64,000 nucleotides of DNA from Prorocentrum cordatum (Eukaryota > Sar > Dinophyceae > Prorocentrales > Prorocentraceae). Below, piece after piece: positions 41,262 through 52,405 of this stretch (its first letter is position 1; each line of letters starts with the position of its first letter). The notes under the pieces were generated by a model. It was not told the DNA's origin, made no database searches, and saw only the letters and a program-made list of their open reading frames with translations. The stretch is taken from positions 30,001 to 94,000 of the forward strand of contig CAUYUJ010022060.1 in NCBI GenBank assembly GCA_963575745.1, given 5' to 3'. The translations under genes were made by a program, and so were the position numbers.

Positions 41262-42622
41262 GAAGCGTCAACAATTTCAAGAGTTAGAAAGGAATTTCGT
41301 TGTTGGGGTCGTTTTTTGTTTTTTTAAACGACGCCGAGATGTCTGGGCCAGGAAGGAAAAAAGGAGTTAGAAAGGAAATGATAAGGAATTTCCAGAGTTA
41401 GAAGGGAATTTCGTTTTGGGTGTTGTTTGTAAACAAAAAAGAAACGACGCCGGGAGGTCTGGGCCAGGAAGGAAAAATGAGTTAGAAATGAATTGAATAA
41501 GGAATTTCAAGAGTTCGAAAGGAATTTCGTTGTTGGTGGTGTTTTTTTGTTTTGTTTTTTACGACGCCGAGAAGTCTGGGCCAGGAAGGAAAAAGGAGTT
41601 ATAAAGGAATTTAATAAGGAATTTCAAGAGTTAGAAAGGAATTTCGTTTTTTGGAAATTGTTTTTTGTTTTGTTTTTTTTACGACGCCGAGAGGTCTGGG
41701 CCAGGAAAGAAAAAGGAGTTAGAAAGGAATTTAATAAGGAATATCAAGAGTTAGAAAGGAATTTCGTTTTTTTTGATTATTTTTGTTTTGTTTTTTAAAC
41801 GACACCGAGAGGTCTGGGCCAGGAAGGAAAAAGGAGTTACAAAGGAATTTAATTAGGAATTTCAAGAGTTAGAAAGAAATTCATTTGCGGTGGCTGTTTT
41901 TTGTTTTGTTTTTTACGACGCCGGGAGGTCAGGGCCAGGAAGGAAAAAAGAAGTTAGAAAGGAATTTATCAAGGAATTTCAAGAGTTAGAAAGAATTTTT
42001 GTTTTTTGGGTTGTTTTTTTGTTTCATTTTTTACAACGCCGAGAGGTTTGGGCCAGGCAGGAAAAAGGAGTTAGAAAGGAATTTAATAAAGGAATTTCAA
42101 GAGTTGGAAATGAATTTCGTTTTTGGTGGTGGTTTTTTGTTTTGTTGTTTGCGACGCCGAGAGGTCTGGGCCAGGAAGGAAAAGGAATTAGAAAGGAAGT
42201 TAATAAGGATTTCCAAGAGTTAGAAAGGAATTTCGTTTTGTTGGAATTGTTTTTTTGTTTTGCTTTTTTACGACGCCGAGAGGTCTGGGCCAGGAAGGAA
42301 AAATGAATTAGAAGGGAATTTAATAAGGAATTTCAAGAGTTAGAAAGGAATTTCGTTTTTTTGGGCTGTTTTCTGTTTTTTTTACGCGCCGAGAGGTCTG
42401 GGCCAGGAAGGAAAGAAAGGAGTTGGAAAGGAATTTAATAAGGAATTTCCAGAGTTAAAAAGAAATTTCGTTTTTGGTGTTGTTTTTTTGTTCTGTTTTT
42501 TTTTCACGACGCCGAGAGGTCTGGGCCAGGAAGGAAAAAGGAGTTAGAAAGGAATTTAATAAGGAATTTCAAGAGTTAGGAAGGAATTTCGTTTTTTGGG
42601 GGGCTGTTTTGTTTTGTGGTTT
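41262..42622 (+). repeat. 118-bp satellite, forward array (about 11 units)
   Basis: Units near 41325, 41445, 41562, 41683, 41800, 41918, 42033, 42150, 42270, 42387 and 42508. Each: GAGTTAGAAAGGAATTT twice, a T/G-rich GTTTTTTGTTTTG stretch, ACGACGCCGAGAGGTCTGGG, CCAGGAAGGAAAAAG. AT-rich against the GC-rich surroundings. Frames reading ELERNFV..RRREVWARKEK are satellite artefacts. Confidence 0.93.
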
Positions 42623-42624
42623 GT

Positions 42625-43132
42625 AAAAAAAATCCTTTATAACTCCTTTTTCCGTCCTGGCCCAAACCTCTCGGCGTCGAAAAAAAAAAAAAAAAAAAAC
42701 GAAAAACAACCCCAAAAAACGAAATTCCTTTCTAACTCTTGAAATTCCTTATTCAATCCCTTTCTAACTCATTTTTCCTTCCTGGCCCAGACCTCTCGGC
42801 GTCTTAAAAAAAACAAAAAAAAACCCAAAACGAAATTCCTTGCTTGCTAACTCTTGAATTTCCTTATCAAATTCTTGTCTAACTCGTTTTTCCTTCCTGG
42901 CGCAGACCTCTCGGCGTCGTAAAAAAAAACACCAAAACAACCCAAAAAACAAAATTCCTTTCTAACCTTTGAATTTCCTTATCGAATTCCTTTCTAACTC
43001 TGTTTTCCCTTCCTGGCCCTGGCTTCCTCGGGCAATTCGGACTCGATTGTCTTTGAGGTTCAGAACTATCTCTGGTATTCAAATTCCTTCATAACTCAGG
43101 AAATTCCTTATCGAATTCCTTTCTAACTTCCC
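42625..43132 (-). repeat. 118-bp satellite, inverted array (about 4 units)
   Basis: The same unit in reverse complement (near 42655, 42783, 42898 and 43014), abutting the forward array tail to tail; the last unit is diverged. Confidence 0.9.
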
Positions 43133-43284
43133 AACTCAATAGAAATGCATAACCAAAATGCTCTTGGCAATATTTCGAGCCTACATTATTAATTCCCGAC
43201 ACAATTGTTGATGTAATTGCATACAGTGCGCACTACAGAAATAATTCCGAAACCAATTAAAGCTGTACTGTAACCAAAAAAATC

Positions 43285-43915
43285 AATGGTACAAGATGGC
43301 CCAATAGGCCCCCAAAACGGCCCCAAGAGGGCCCAAGAGGCCTCCAAGGCTGCCAAAATGGCCTCCCAGACCGCTAAGATGGCCCCAAGACTCTTCCAAG
43401 ACGGCCCAAGATGCACCCAAGACGGCCTATGATGGCCTCAAGATGGCCCAAGACAGCCCAAGAGGTCCCCAAGAGACCCCCAAGACGGCCCAAAAGGCGT
43501 CCAGGAGGTCTTCCAGGAGGGCACGAAGAGGCCAACATCATTGATGTCCTAAGGTTTTGAACTAATTTCGGCATTTGCGTCTTCTCGGCATTCCGACGGC
43601 TCAAGACGGCGCAGGACACCCCCAAGATCGCCCAAGGGGCCTCCAAAATGGCCCCATGACGGCCCCAAAGGCCCCCAAGGCGGCCCCCAGAGGGCCCTCT
43701 AAGAACCACTGGTCTGCCCCAAGAGGGCCTCAAGACGACCAAGACAGGCCCCCAAGACGGCTTCCGACGGCGTCAGACAAGCCAGGGACGCCCTAAGACG
43801 GCCAAAGAGGCCCCCAAGAAGCCCCCAAAGGCTCGAAAAACCTTCAAAAGGCCCCCAGGAAGCTCCCAGGAGGCCCCGAGAGTGCCCCACGAGGCGCCCA
43901 AGAGGCCTCCTCCTC
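43285..43915 (+). repeat. J repeat block with header
   Basis: CCAAGATGGCCC arrays at 43285-43520 and 43600-43910, separated by TTGCGTCTTCTCGGCATTCC. Confidence 0.75.
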
Positions 43916-44017
43916 CTCCTCCTCCTCCTCCTCCTCCTCCTCCTCCTCCTCCTCCTCCTCCTCCTCCTCCTCCTCCTCCTCCTCCTCCTCCTCCTCCTCC
44001 TCCTCCTCCTCCTCTCC
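43908..44017 (+). repeat. (TCC)n microsatellite
   Basis: Nearly pure CTC for about 105 bp. After it, GAATGGGCTGGTGGGGATAC at 44173-44192 matches GGATGGGCTGGTGGGGATAC at 41240-41259. 44030-44390 otherwise unremarkable. Confidence 0.95.
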
Positions 44018-44394
44018 TCGCCCCCACGCGGCCCACAGGGATGGCCCGAAGAGGCCTTCCAAGGCCACCCCCTTGCTCCCAGAGATCTCTCGGTTCATCC
44101 TGGTTGCTCGCCTTGTTTCCCTAGATGTGTCCCTTCGCCCCTTTTCCTGTCAGCTCTCGTGGGCAGGGTTTCTGAATGGGCTGGTGGGGATACGTTTTTG
44201 GTCTGCGGGCTCGCGAAGCAGGTCGAAAGCCGTCCGAACACTAGCCGGGCCGCGACTGGGCAGCAAGAAAAGAGGCAAGCGAAGCGAGCGCGCGGGTGGG
44301 GATATGCGAAGCGTGAATCATTATCCCAGTGCGACCCTACCTAGGAGTTGGAGCCTCTAGGAAAGCAACATTAGCAGCAGCAGTAGTGGATGAT

Positions 44395-44995
44395 GTGCTG
44401 CGCTATGCGGTGCTATGCTATGCTATGCTATGCTCTGCTATGCTATGCTATGCTATGCTGCGCAATGCTATGCTGGGCTAGGCTAGGCTAGGCTAGGCTA
44501 TGCTGTGATGCGCTATGCTATGCTATGCTATGCTATGCTGTGCTGTGCTGTGCTATGCTATGCTGTGCTATGCTAAGCAATGCTAGGCTATGCTATGCTA
44601 TGCTGCGCTATGCTATGCTATGCTATGCTATGCTATGCTATGCTATGCTGAGCTATGCTATGATATGCTATGCTATGATTGGCTGTGCTATGATATGCTA
44701 TGCTGCGCTGTGCTATGTTGCACTGCGCTGCGCTAAGCTAAGGTAAGCTATGCTAAACTAGGCTAAGCTGAGATAAGCTAAGCTAAGCTAGGCTAGGCTA
44801 AGCTAAGCTAAGCTAAGCGAAGCCAAGCTAAACTAAGCTAAGCTAAGATGAGATATGCTAAGCTAAGCTGAGCTAAGCTAAGCTCAGCTAAGCCAAGCTA
44901 GGCTAGACAAAGCTAAGCTAAGCTAAGCTGAGATGAGGTAAGCTAAGCTAAGCTAAGCTTAGCTTAGCTTAGCTTAGCTAAGCTAAGCTGGGTGA
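44395..44995 (+). repeat. Pentamer array CTATG changing to CTAAG
   Basis: GCTATGCTATG units dominate to about 44740, then GCTAAGCTAAG to 44990, with scattered GGCTAGGCTA. Frames of Met/Leu/Cys/Tyr repeats are artefacts. Confidence 0.96.
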
Positions 44996-45164
44996 AGCCA
45001 GGGGGCGCGACTGGGGGAACCGCCCGGGGCGCTTTCCACTGCCCGGCCCCTTTAAGCTAGAGAGTAAGAACCCTTCTAGGCAGAGCCTAGGTAGGGAATA
45101 AAGAGAATAATAATAAGAAGAGCAGGAAGGAGAAGACGAAGAAGAAGAAGAAAGACGAGGGCGC

Positions 45165-45260
45165 CATGATATCCTTGGAAATCTGATGGCCCCGGCCATG
45201 ATCTCCCTGGCCATGATCTCCACCCCTCCCTGGTCATCACGCACAATCTTGGCCGCCCCC
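45165..45260 (+). repeat. Repeat V, copy 2
   Basis: GCCATGATATCC, GGCCCCGGCCATGATCTCC and TGGTCATCACGC parallel 20895-20945. A purine tract (GGAGGAGG) follows at 45480-45680. 45690-46500 has no supported feature. Confidence 0.6.
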
Positions 45261-46500
45261 GAAGGCGCACCAAAGGCCACTCACATGAATGAAGCAGGAT
45301 CACCCCCCTGGTCCTTGACGTCGCCGGGCGCGTGCTCGTCCAGCAGCGCCCAAGGGTCAAGCCCCGCCGCGCGCGCGACGACCTGTGGGGCGGTGGCCAG
45401 CGTGCTGGCCCTGCCGCAACCGCCCCGAGCCCCACGGGAGGAGAGGGAACTTCTGCATGCCGAAGGGCCTCGCGCTGGAGAAAGGGGGGGAGGAGGCAGG
45501 AGGCACGAGAGCAGCAGGGGGGGAGGAGGAGGGAGGAGGGAGGAGGAAGGAGAGAGGAGGGAGGGGAGGTAGGGAGGAGGGCAGGAGGGGGGGGGGGAGG
45601 GGCTTTGCCCCGGAGAAGGAAGGAGGAATGGAGGAGGGTAAGGCTTTGCGCTGGAGGAGGAAGGAGGAGGTACAGTCCTCGTGCTAGGAACGCCAACTAA
45701 GGAACGAATGAGCTTTCGTGGCCATGGCGAGCCACGGGAGGAGGAGGTAAGAGGAGCGATGCCCTGGGAGGTCTTCGCGCGCGAGAGAAGGGGACTAATC
45801 GGGATTGACGGTCGATCGAGCTATATTAATCTAGATGGGCCTAAGGTAATTAGGTTGTATTTAGTCGGATTACTGTTGATTAGGCCGGAATGGTCTGGAC
45901 CACCATCTCCACCGCCGCCGCCGCACCCGAGGAGGGAAGCGAAGCAGTAGGCAGTAGTTCCATCGCTTGCTCACACCCATACCATCAAACGTCCCTATCT
46001 CGCGTACTCGTAAACTCGGGTGGCGCAACGCTCTACAACATCGTGCCTTTTACTACGCAGCTTCAAACGGAGGACCGTGCACTCAGAAAAGTGGCGAGAA
46101 GGTAAGATGAGGAGAAGGGGGGTGACGGTAGGAGCTAGATGGGGATAATGCGAGGAAGGGGAACAAGAAGTCGTGACGCCCCTTGCCCAGCGAACCTTGT
46201 ACCGCACAGCGGGCTTGCAGCGCAAATCCGCACAGCATCTGGAAAACATGCCCCCTCGGCCCGCTTCATGCTCACGCGGCTTACTCCCAGAATTTCCCCT
46301 CGTCCCCCACCCCCTCCCTGTCGCCTCCGGATTGCTGCTACCCCCTCCCTGCCCCTTCGTCCGACACGAAGCGCCAGCGCGCCGCTCTCGGCACCGGCCG
46401 TTCGGGACGATCCGGGCAATACCTGCCATCGCTCGGACGTCCATTCCCCCGTGCAGTTCTCGGTTTCGTGCGTGGCTTTCTTCGCAGAATGGCCCAGTAT

Positions 46501-46694
46501 TCGGGTCGGGCGAAAGGGGGGGATAGCAAAGGGGGGGTTGAGAATCAGCTCACGTAGCTGATTTTCCCGGCGCCTCCCGGCGCCGGAGGCGACGATGTAT
46601 CAAGGAATGGGCCCCTCGGTGGGGCCGAAACCAGCTGCATGCAGCAAATGTCGTACCCCCCCTTTCCCAATCCCCCCCCTATCGCCCGGCCCGA
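46501..46694 (+). mobile_element. Family H element, copy 2
   Basis: 194 bp, the same length as H1, ends TCGGGTCGGGCGAAAGGGGG and, inverted, TCGGGCCGGGCGATAGGGGG. Flanks AGTAT and AGTCT (4 of 5). 46700-47070 is GC-rich (GCCGCC runs) without a supported gene. Confidence 0.87.
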
Positions 46695-47070
46695 AGTCTG
46701 CTCCCCGACGGCCCTCGCCGAAAAAAAAGGCCCACGTCCGCGCGATGCCAGGGGGCACTTCTGGAGCGCCCGCGGCGCGGCGCCGCTGCCGAAAAAGCAC
46801 CCCGAGGCTGGAGCACCGCCGCGAGAGCCCCCGCGAGCGTGCCCGAGGGCCTCCGACGCCCTGCTGCCTCCGACCCCCGAGGCGCCCCCGCGCCCCATCG
46901 GCCCCTCGGCCCCCCCCCGTGGGGCCGAAGGGAACCGCTGCCGCCGGGGGGGCCCCGCGCCCCTCGGCCCCTCGGCCCCCCCCGTGGGGCCGCAGGGAGC
47001 CGCCGCCGCCGCCGCCGCCGCCGCGGAAGGCCAGAGGCACCCCCGGGCAGCCCCCAAAAAGAGGCGACAG

Positions 47071-47269
47071 TAGGGGAACAAAACGTGGCATGAACAGAAA
47101 AACTCGGAGGTCCGCGCGGATTTCTCGGATCGGCGCTGGGGCCCCCCGGCGGCGCCTCCGGCGCCGCCCCTGGCGCGCTCCGCGCGCCAGGGAGGGGGGT
47201 CCAGCGCCGATCCGAGAAATCCGCGCGGTCCTCCGAGTTTGTATGTTTATGACACTTTTTGTTCCCCTA
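47071..47269. mobile_element. Family R near-perfect palindrome, copy 1
   Basis: Starts TAGGGGAACAAAACGTGGCA and ends with the complement GTTCCCCTA. The inner arms CGCGCGGATTTCTCGGATCG and CGATCCGAGAAATCCGCGCG match exactly. Flanks GACAG and GACAA are a possible 5-bp duplication with one mismatch. Confidence 0.85.
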
Positions 47270-47389
47270 GACAAACAAACATACATCCTCAGACCTCGTG
47301 CCGTGGCCGGCGGCGCGACAAGGGGGGCGAGGCGAGGGGGGCAATCCGGGGGCGTGCAAGGGGTAAGGGGAGGATAGTAGAAGAAGGAA

Positions 47390-47545
47390 AAACGGCATAA
47401 ACATAAACTGTTGGCGCTCCGCGCGGATTCCTTGGACTCGCGCTGGGCCCCCCCCCTGGCACGCGCAGCGCGCCAGGGGCAGCGCCGGAGGCGCCGCCAG
47501 GGGGCCCAGGCGCGGATGCGAGAAATCCACGCAGAGCGCCAAAAG
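47390..47545. mobile_element. Family R palindrome, copy 2
   Basis: TTGGCGCTCCGCGCGGATTC...CGCGCTGGGCCCCC pairs with GGGGGCCCAGGCGCG...GAAATCCACGCAGAGCGCCAA. Ends are less clear than in copy 1. Confidence 0.75.
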
Positions 47546-47674
47546 TTTATTCTAATTTGGCGGTGCGCACAAGGGGGTGGAGTGAGGGGGGAGGGCGTCT
47601 TATACAAGGAGGCTGCTTCTCAGAAGGCGCCGGCCCCCTCCCCCCACCCCCCTCTGCGCGTGGCTGGTTTATGT

Positions 47675-47817
47675 TTAGGTCGGGCCTGTCCCCCTACAGG
47701 GGGATTTCGGGCGAAATATGAAAATGCCAAATGCTCAAACACAGTCCAAAAATCATCCCCAGACTATTGTTTGACTAATTTGGAATGTTCCACCTGTAGA
47801 GGGACAGGCCCGACTTA
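47675..47817 (+). mobile_element. Family D element, copy 2
   Basis: 143 bp, TTAGGTCGGGCCTGTCCCCC to GAGGGACAGGCCCGACTTA. The flanks GGTTTATGT and AGCTTACGT agree at 6 of 9 positions, a weak duplication. Confidence 0.85.
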
Positions 47818-48007
47818 AGCTTACGTGAGTTTTTCTTCTTCGAGCGAGGCCCGCGCGGCGCGGCGCCTGCCGCCCTGGCGGGCGCCCCGAACGGGGGTCG
47901 CGCCGCCAAAAAAGCAACGGAACGCAGGCAAACCCCAGGAACGACCGAGCCCCTCTTGAAAAGGAAGTGCTCCACATTCAAGCCGGACCCTGCATGTGAG
48001 CTTTTGA

Positions 48008-48455
48008 TTGAGCAGGGACCGACCGTCCCCGCATTTCTATATGCCTACCACGAAGTGTTCCTAGAACCCAAGAATGTTCCAAGAACAAAAACACTGCTCT
48101 CAGAACAGAAGCCCGATGTGTTAAACCAAGACAGACCCCGCCAGAAGTGTTCAGAGAACACTTCGTGGAAACCACAAAAGGTTCTCAGAACACTGTTTGG
48201 TATCGGGGAGACGTAAGGCTCGGGTACGGGGGACTCGGGTTGGCCTGACGGGGCCATAATAAAAATGACGAGGCCCAATCTGAAATTTGACGCGAGCTCC
48301 CGCTGCAGACATCCCACGAAAACGGGACCGTCAGAATCCAGGACGCGCTCGTCAGAAAACGTCGGCAAACCCGAGTTCCGGCTTACTCGAGTCTTACGCT
48401 TCCCCGACTGTTTGGTAGGACGAGAGGCACGCCAGGACGCTTCGCCACTGCTTGA
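48008..48455 (+). mobile_element. Family B element, copy 6, split by C1
   Basis: TTGAGCAGGGACCGACCGTC start, ACGCTTCGCCACTGCTTGA end; C1 sits at 48203-48407 in the inner right arm (GTTTGGTA|GG). Confidence 0.85.
48203..48407 (+). mobile_element. Family C inverted-repeat element, copy 1
   Basis: 205 bp, ends TCGGGGAGACGTAAGGCTCG and, inverted, TCGGGGAAGCGTAAGACTCG, flanked by an exact 10-bp repeat CTGTTTGGTA (48193-48202 and 48408-48417). Other B copies have this sequence once. The interior matches C2. Non-coding. Confidence 0.88.
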
Positions 48456-48589
48456 CTTTCCCCTTCCTCGCGCGGGGCGCCGCGCGGGGCGGCGCCCGCC
48501 GCGGCGCCTTGGCGGGCGCTCCGAAGGCCGGCGCGGGGGCGGCGCCCAGCGGCGGCGGGTCCTGCCGCGCGCCCCGCCGGAGAGGCGCG

Positions 48590-48660
48590 GGGCGCTCGCG
48601 GGCGCTCGCGCGGCGCTCGCGCGGCGCTCGCGCGGCGCTCGCGCGGCGCTCGCGCCGCGC
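48590..48660 (+). repeat. 12-bp tandem repeat GGCGCTCGCGC
   Basis: Five to six units of CGCTCGCGCGG within GC-rich DNA. Confidence 0.9.
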
Positions 48661-48685
48661 GGCGGCCCGCGGCGGCCCTGGGCGG

Positions 48686-48798
48686 AGGTCGGGCGTGTCC
48701 TCCTACAGGCGGAGCTTGGGCGAAAAAGAAACAATTCTCAATATACATATGTAGCTGTAAAATTATATAGACGCAACAAATGTTCAAAGATAGTAATA

Positions 48799-48836
<38 letters not shown>

Positions 48837-48948
48837 GAAATTTAATACATATACATATATATATATATATTCCAACCAAAAAAACGTCGCCGAACTATGT
48901 TGTGGATATTTTTCGACCTTCCCCCAGTGGAGGGACCTGCCCAGCTTC
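48686..48948 (+). mobile_element. Family D element, copy 5, expanded by (TA)n
   Basis: AGGTCGGGCGTGTCCTCCTA start; GGAGGGACCTGCCCAGCTT end. (TA)n at 48802-48832 and 48852-48868 enlarges the interior. The flanks CCTGGGCGG and CCTGGGGCGG suggest a 9-bp duplication with one indel. Confidence 0.78.
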
Positions 48949-49084
48949 ACCTGGGGCGGCCCCCCGAAGCCTTCAAGAGGCCCTCGGCGGCGGGCCCCTT
49001 CGGGGGCGACCACGGGGGTGCATAGCCCAGGGGAGAGCAATACATGCATCCAGGGGCGCCCCGATGGGGAACCCCCGAACTGAC

Positions 49085-49265
49085 AGTTCGAGCCCTCGGC
49101 CCCGAGGGGTCCCCAGGAGGTTCCAAGAGGCCCCGAAGAGTCCTCCAATAAGCCTCAAGAGGCCTCCCAGAGGCCCCCAGGGGAACCCCCCAGTAGGCTC
49201 CCAGGGGAGGCCTCCCAGAGGCCCCGAAACTGCTCCCGAGGGGTTCCAAGGGGGAGTGCGCGCAT
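49085..49265 (+). repeat. J repeat block
   Basis: CCCAGGAGGTTCCAAGAGGC-type units. A (GGA)n tract follows at 49430-49565. Confidence 0.7.
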
Positions 49266-49835
49266 GCCCGCCCCTGGGCTGTTCGCCCCTATCGTCGCCG
49301 CCGGGCACCGCTGCGCGCCACAGGGTGCGCCGACCCCGGCGCAAGGCCACTACAGCGTTTCAAAGCACGCCCCTCACGAGACCAGGCGATTCGCCACCAC
49401 CCCTACCATGGGTAGGAGACGCAGGAGGGAGGGGAGCAGGAGGAGGAGGAGGGCGACCGGGAGGATGGCGAGGGGGAGGGGGAGGAGGAGAAGGAGGAGA
49501 AGAAGAACGAGGAGGAGGAGGAGGAGGAGGGGTAGGAGGAGGAGGAGCAGGAGGAGGAGGAGGGGGGCCCACGGCGGTCCAAAACAGCAAAAAACCTTGG
49601 GGGGGGGCCTGGGCCTTGCCCCAGGATCACCTCTTCTGGCAGCCGCCAGCGCTCGGCGGCCGGCCACCCGGCTTGCAGGCCAGGGGGAGCCCAAGGCGCT
49701 GCACCTCCCACCAGGTCCCCTGCGATCCGACGTCGCAGCGAAACATCACGCCCTGGGCCCCAGACCCATCTTCCTGCGTCACTGTTCGACCCGCATCGAT
49801 CCGCGAGTGTGCTGGGGCCCGAACAAAAAATACGA

Positions 49836-50090
49836 AAACGCCCAGCTCGAAACCATCGAGTCGCCAGGAGCTCAGGGTCGCCCGCCGTCACACTGCGCGC
49901 CGCGCAGGGCACGACCCTCGGAGGGCACCCCGTAGCCGTCCCGTGCGCTGGCTGGCGGCTCCTGATCTCCGCCGGGTCGCTGCCCGTGGGCGCCTCGTCG
50001 CGACAGCGTGCGCTGGATGCACCACGCAGGTTGCACAGCGTGGGCTCGCACCACGTGGCCTGTACCGCGCTGGCTGCACCGCACGAGCTC
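49836..50090 (+). repeat. Repeat U, copy 2 (no B insertion)
   Basis: Continuous CGAGTCGCCAGGAGCTCAGG, GTCGCCCGCCGTCACACTGC: the empty site for B4. It is followed by a short tandem CAGCTTGCAC repeat at 50118-50195. 50200-50840 has no supported gene. Confidence 0.8.
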
Positions 50091-50844
50091 GCAGCAAATA
50101 GGCTGCACCAATGAGCTCACATCACCCAGCTTGCACCGTGTAGCTTGCACAGTGCAGCTTGCACAGCGCAGCTTGCACTCCACAGCCTGCGCCATCCCTA
50201 TTGACCACATAACTTCCACCACATGAATCGCACCACCTGGCTACAACCACCTGCATGTGTGCACAAACCCACTGGTCCATGAGGTAGATGTCCCACGCAT
50301 CGGCATGATGTAATGCCTACCTGCGTGACGCAACGAGGATCCATTCGGATGCCCGTGTCTCTTCCCGCAGGGTTACAGATCTGCTCGCATTGTTCTGCTG
50401 GCGCGCCACAGGCTGAACTTCCCACTCCGTGACCCGTGACCGCGGCGGCGAACGCGTCCTCGTCTGCTCACCGTTTCCTTCGTCTACCTAGAGAGCTCAC
50501 TGCAAAGGTCGCGTCACACCAGCAAGTACGTTCCCTACAACTGTTTCCCCGACAAGACGAAGATTCTACAAGATCGCTTGTGCGTACCGCTGACGTCCCC
50601 GTATCTTCAGGAACAGAATGCTGCTCCCACTCTGGTCATACGCGTCGTGCCTCCTCACTTCCTGTGTATCACGACTTGTCCTATCGCAGCATAGTCATCC
50701 TTATTCTCTGCCTTCCCCTCATTACCTTTCCCGCTTCCTCCCATCTCGTCCTCACTAATTTCATCATCCCCCTCTCCTCCTCCATCTCCGTCCTGCTTTC
50801 CCTGAGCATTCCTCCTGCTCCTCCTGCTCGCCCTCCCCCTTTTG

Positions 50845-50875
<31 letters not shown>

Positions 50876-50877
50876 CT
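50845..50877 (+). repeat. (TC)n microsatellite
   Basis: CTCTCTCT run of about 28 bp. Confidence 0.95.
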
Positions 50878-51092
50878 CAGCATGCCCTCCGATCGCTCTT
50901 TCGCCTTCTTCGCCCATTCCCCGCGGCGCCCCCACAACTCACAGACCCTCCCCGAGGGACACCCTGGCAGATCTCTGGGGTCCCCAGGTCGAGAACGACA
51001 TCGACGACGACGACGACACCGACTGTGGAGGCCTCCCGAACTGGGTACGCGTAGTTGGGGCCGGAGCATCGTACCTCATCGCCCTTGCCTCC

Positions 51093-51150
51093 GCGATGCA
51101 TCGTCGATGCATCGACGATGCATCGGCGACGCATCGGCGACACATCGGCG
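51093..51150 (+). repeat. GATGCATCGGCGAC tandem repeat
   Basis: Palindrome-rich units (CGATGCATCG). Similar units occur at 51395-51425, in flanking position on the other side of C2, and at 52965-53000. Confidence 0.8.
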
Positions 51151-51184
51151 ATGTCGGCTTGGACACACTCGGGTTCCACATCAA

Positions 51185-51368
51185 TCGGGGAGACGTAAGA
51201 CTCGGGTTAGGTGGACTCGGGTTGGCCTGACGGGGCCATCATGGAAATAGACGCGAGCTCCCACTGCAAACAACCCACGAAATCTGTACCGTCAAAATCC
51301 AGAACGCGCTCGTCAAAGAGCGTCGGCGCACCCGAGTCCGGGCGTACTCGAGTCCAACGTTTCCCCGA
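51185..51368 (+). mobile_element. Family C element, copy 2
   Basis: 184 bp, ends TCGGGGAGACGTAAGACTCG and, inverted, TCGGGGAAACGTTGGACTCG. Body GACTCGGGTTGGCCTGACGG, GACGCGAGCTCCC, ACGCGCTCGTCA as in C1. No clear flanking duplication. 51430-51740 holds nothing recognised. Confidence 0.83.
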
Positions 51369-51740
51369 ATCCAGCCGCACGTCGCCGAGGCGTAGCCGAT
51401 GCATCGGCGACGCCTCGGCGATCCGCGGCGCGATTTTCAGAACCCGCATGCGCGAACCCCAGCTGTTTGGGTGACCCAGGAGGGGTTCCAGCTGAAATGG
51501 GGTGGTGCAATAGATTCGGCGCCATTGTACTGTAAACGTCTTGCGCCGGAGAATTGGATTGCATTGCACTGCAAGTCGGGTATTGCACGCGAGAATCCAG
51601 CCATACATCTGCGCCCTGGAATGTACTGCACGCCCCACATGTAATTGCAACCCCGCAAATCTATGGCACCAAATCTATCGCATCACCCCCTCGTCTCTGG
51701 ACTCCCTTTTGGGTCAACCGGCCTGCGCGGACCCCAGCTT

Positions 51741-51936
51741 GATGGACATGTTTTCCACCACCACCACCACCACCCTAAGTTGGAGGGGGAGGGGGTCCTC
51801 CTTCTCCTCCTCCTCCTCCTCCTCCTCCTCTTCCCCCTCCTCCTCTTCCCCCCCTCGTCGTCCTCCTCCTCCTCCTCGCCCTCCACCTCCTTCCCCCCTC
51901 CAACAGATGGTGGTGGTGGTGGAAAACAGGCCCATC
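51741..51936. mobile_element. Inverted-repeat element L carrying a TCC tract
   Basis: Ends GATGGACATGTTTTCCACCA and, inverted, GATGGGCCTGTTTTCCACCA, then (CAC)n and AAGTTGGAGGGGG / CCCCTCCAACAG. The interior is (TCC)n. Flanks CCAGCTT and CCAGCTG. A one-ended relative is at about 10640-10690. Confidence 0.75.
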
Positions 51937-52129
51937 CCAGCTGGGAGGCTGGAGGCTGGCGCCCGCCCGCCTCCAGCTGCTGCAGCGGCGTGGTGCAGCC
52001 CCCGACGGGCGTCGGCGGAGCGAGGGCGCCGCCCGGATCCGCGTCGGGCAGCGGCGACGCCTGCCGGGCGGCGAAGGGCGACGGCGGCGGGCGCCAGTGC
52101 GGGCGGCGTGGAGTGCGCAAGCCCCTCCT

Positions 52130-52405
52130 CCTCGTCCTCCTCCTCATCCTGCGTCCTCCTCCTCCTCTTCCTCCCTCCTCCTCCTCCTCCTCCTCCTCCT
52201 CCTCCTCCTCCTCCTCTCCTCCTCCTCTTCCTGCTTCCTCCTCCTCTCCTCCTCTCCTCCTCCTCCCCTCCTCGATCCTACCTCCTCCTCCTCCTCCGCC
52301 TCCTCCTCCTCCTCCTCCTCCTCCTCGATCCTCCTTCTCCTCCTCCTCCTCCTCCTCCTCCACCTCCACCTTCTCCTCCTCTTTCTCCTCCTCCCCCTTT
52401 CCCGC
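52130..52405 (+). repeat. (TCC)n microsatellite
   Basis: Long CTCCTC blocks. Artefactual Leu/Ser/Pro and Glu/Arg ORFs. 52440-52960 is less repetitive and contains an open plus-strand frame (for example MIQEFRPFWWPLAVRTW) that I do not recognise and do not call. Confidence 0.92.

Noticed and set aside
41890-42306. Open frame with repeated ELERNFV..RRREVWARKEK
   Set aside because: Follows the 118-bp satellite unit; the frame breaks at each length variant and the opposite strand is also repetitive.
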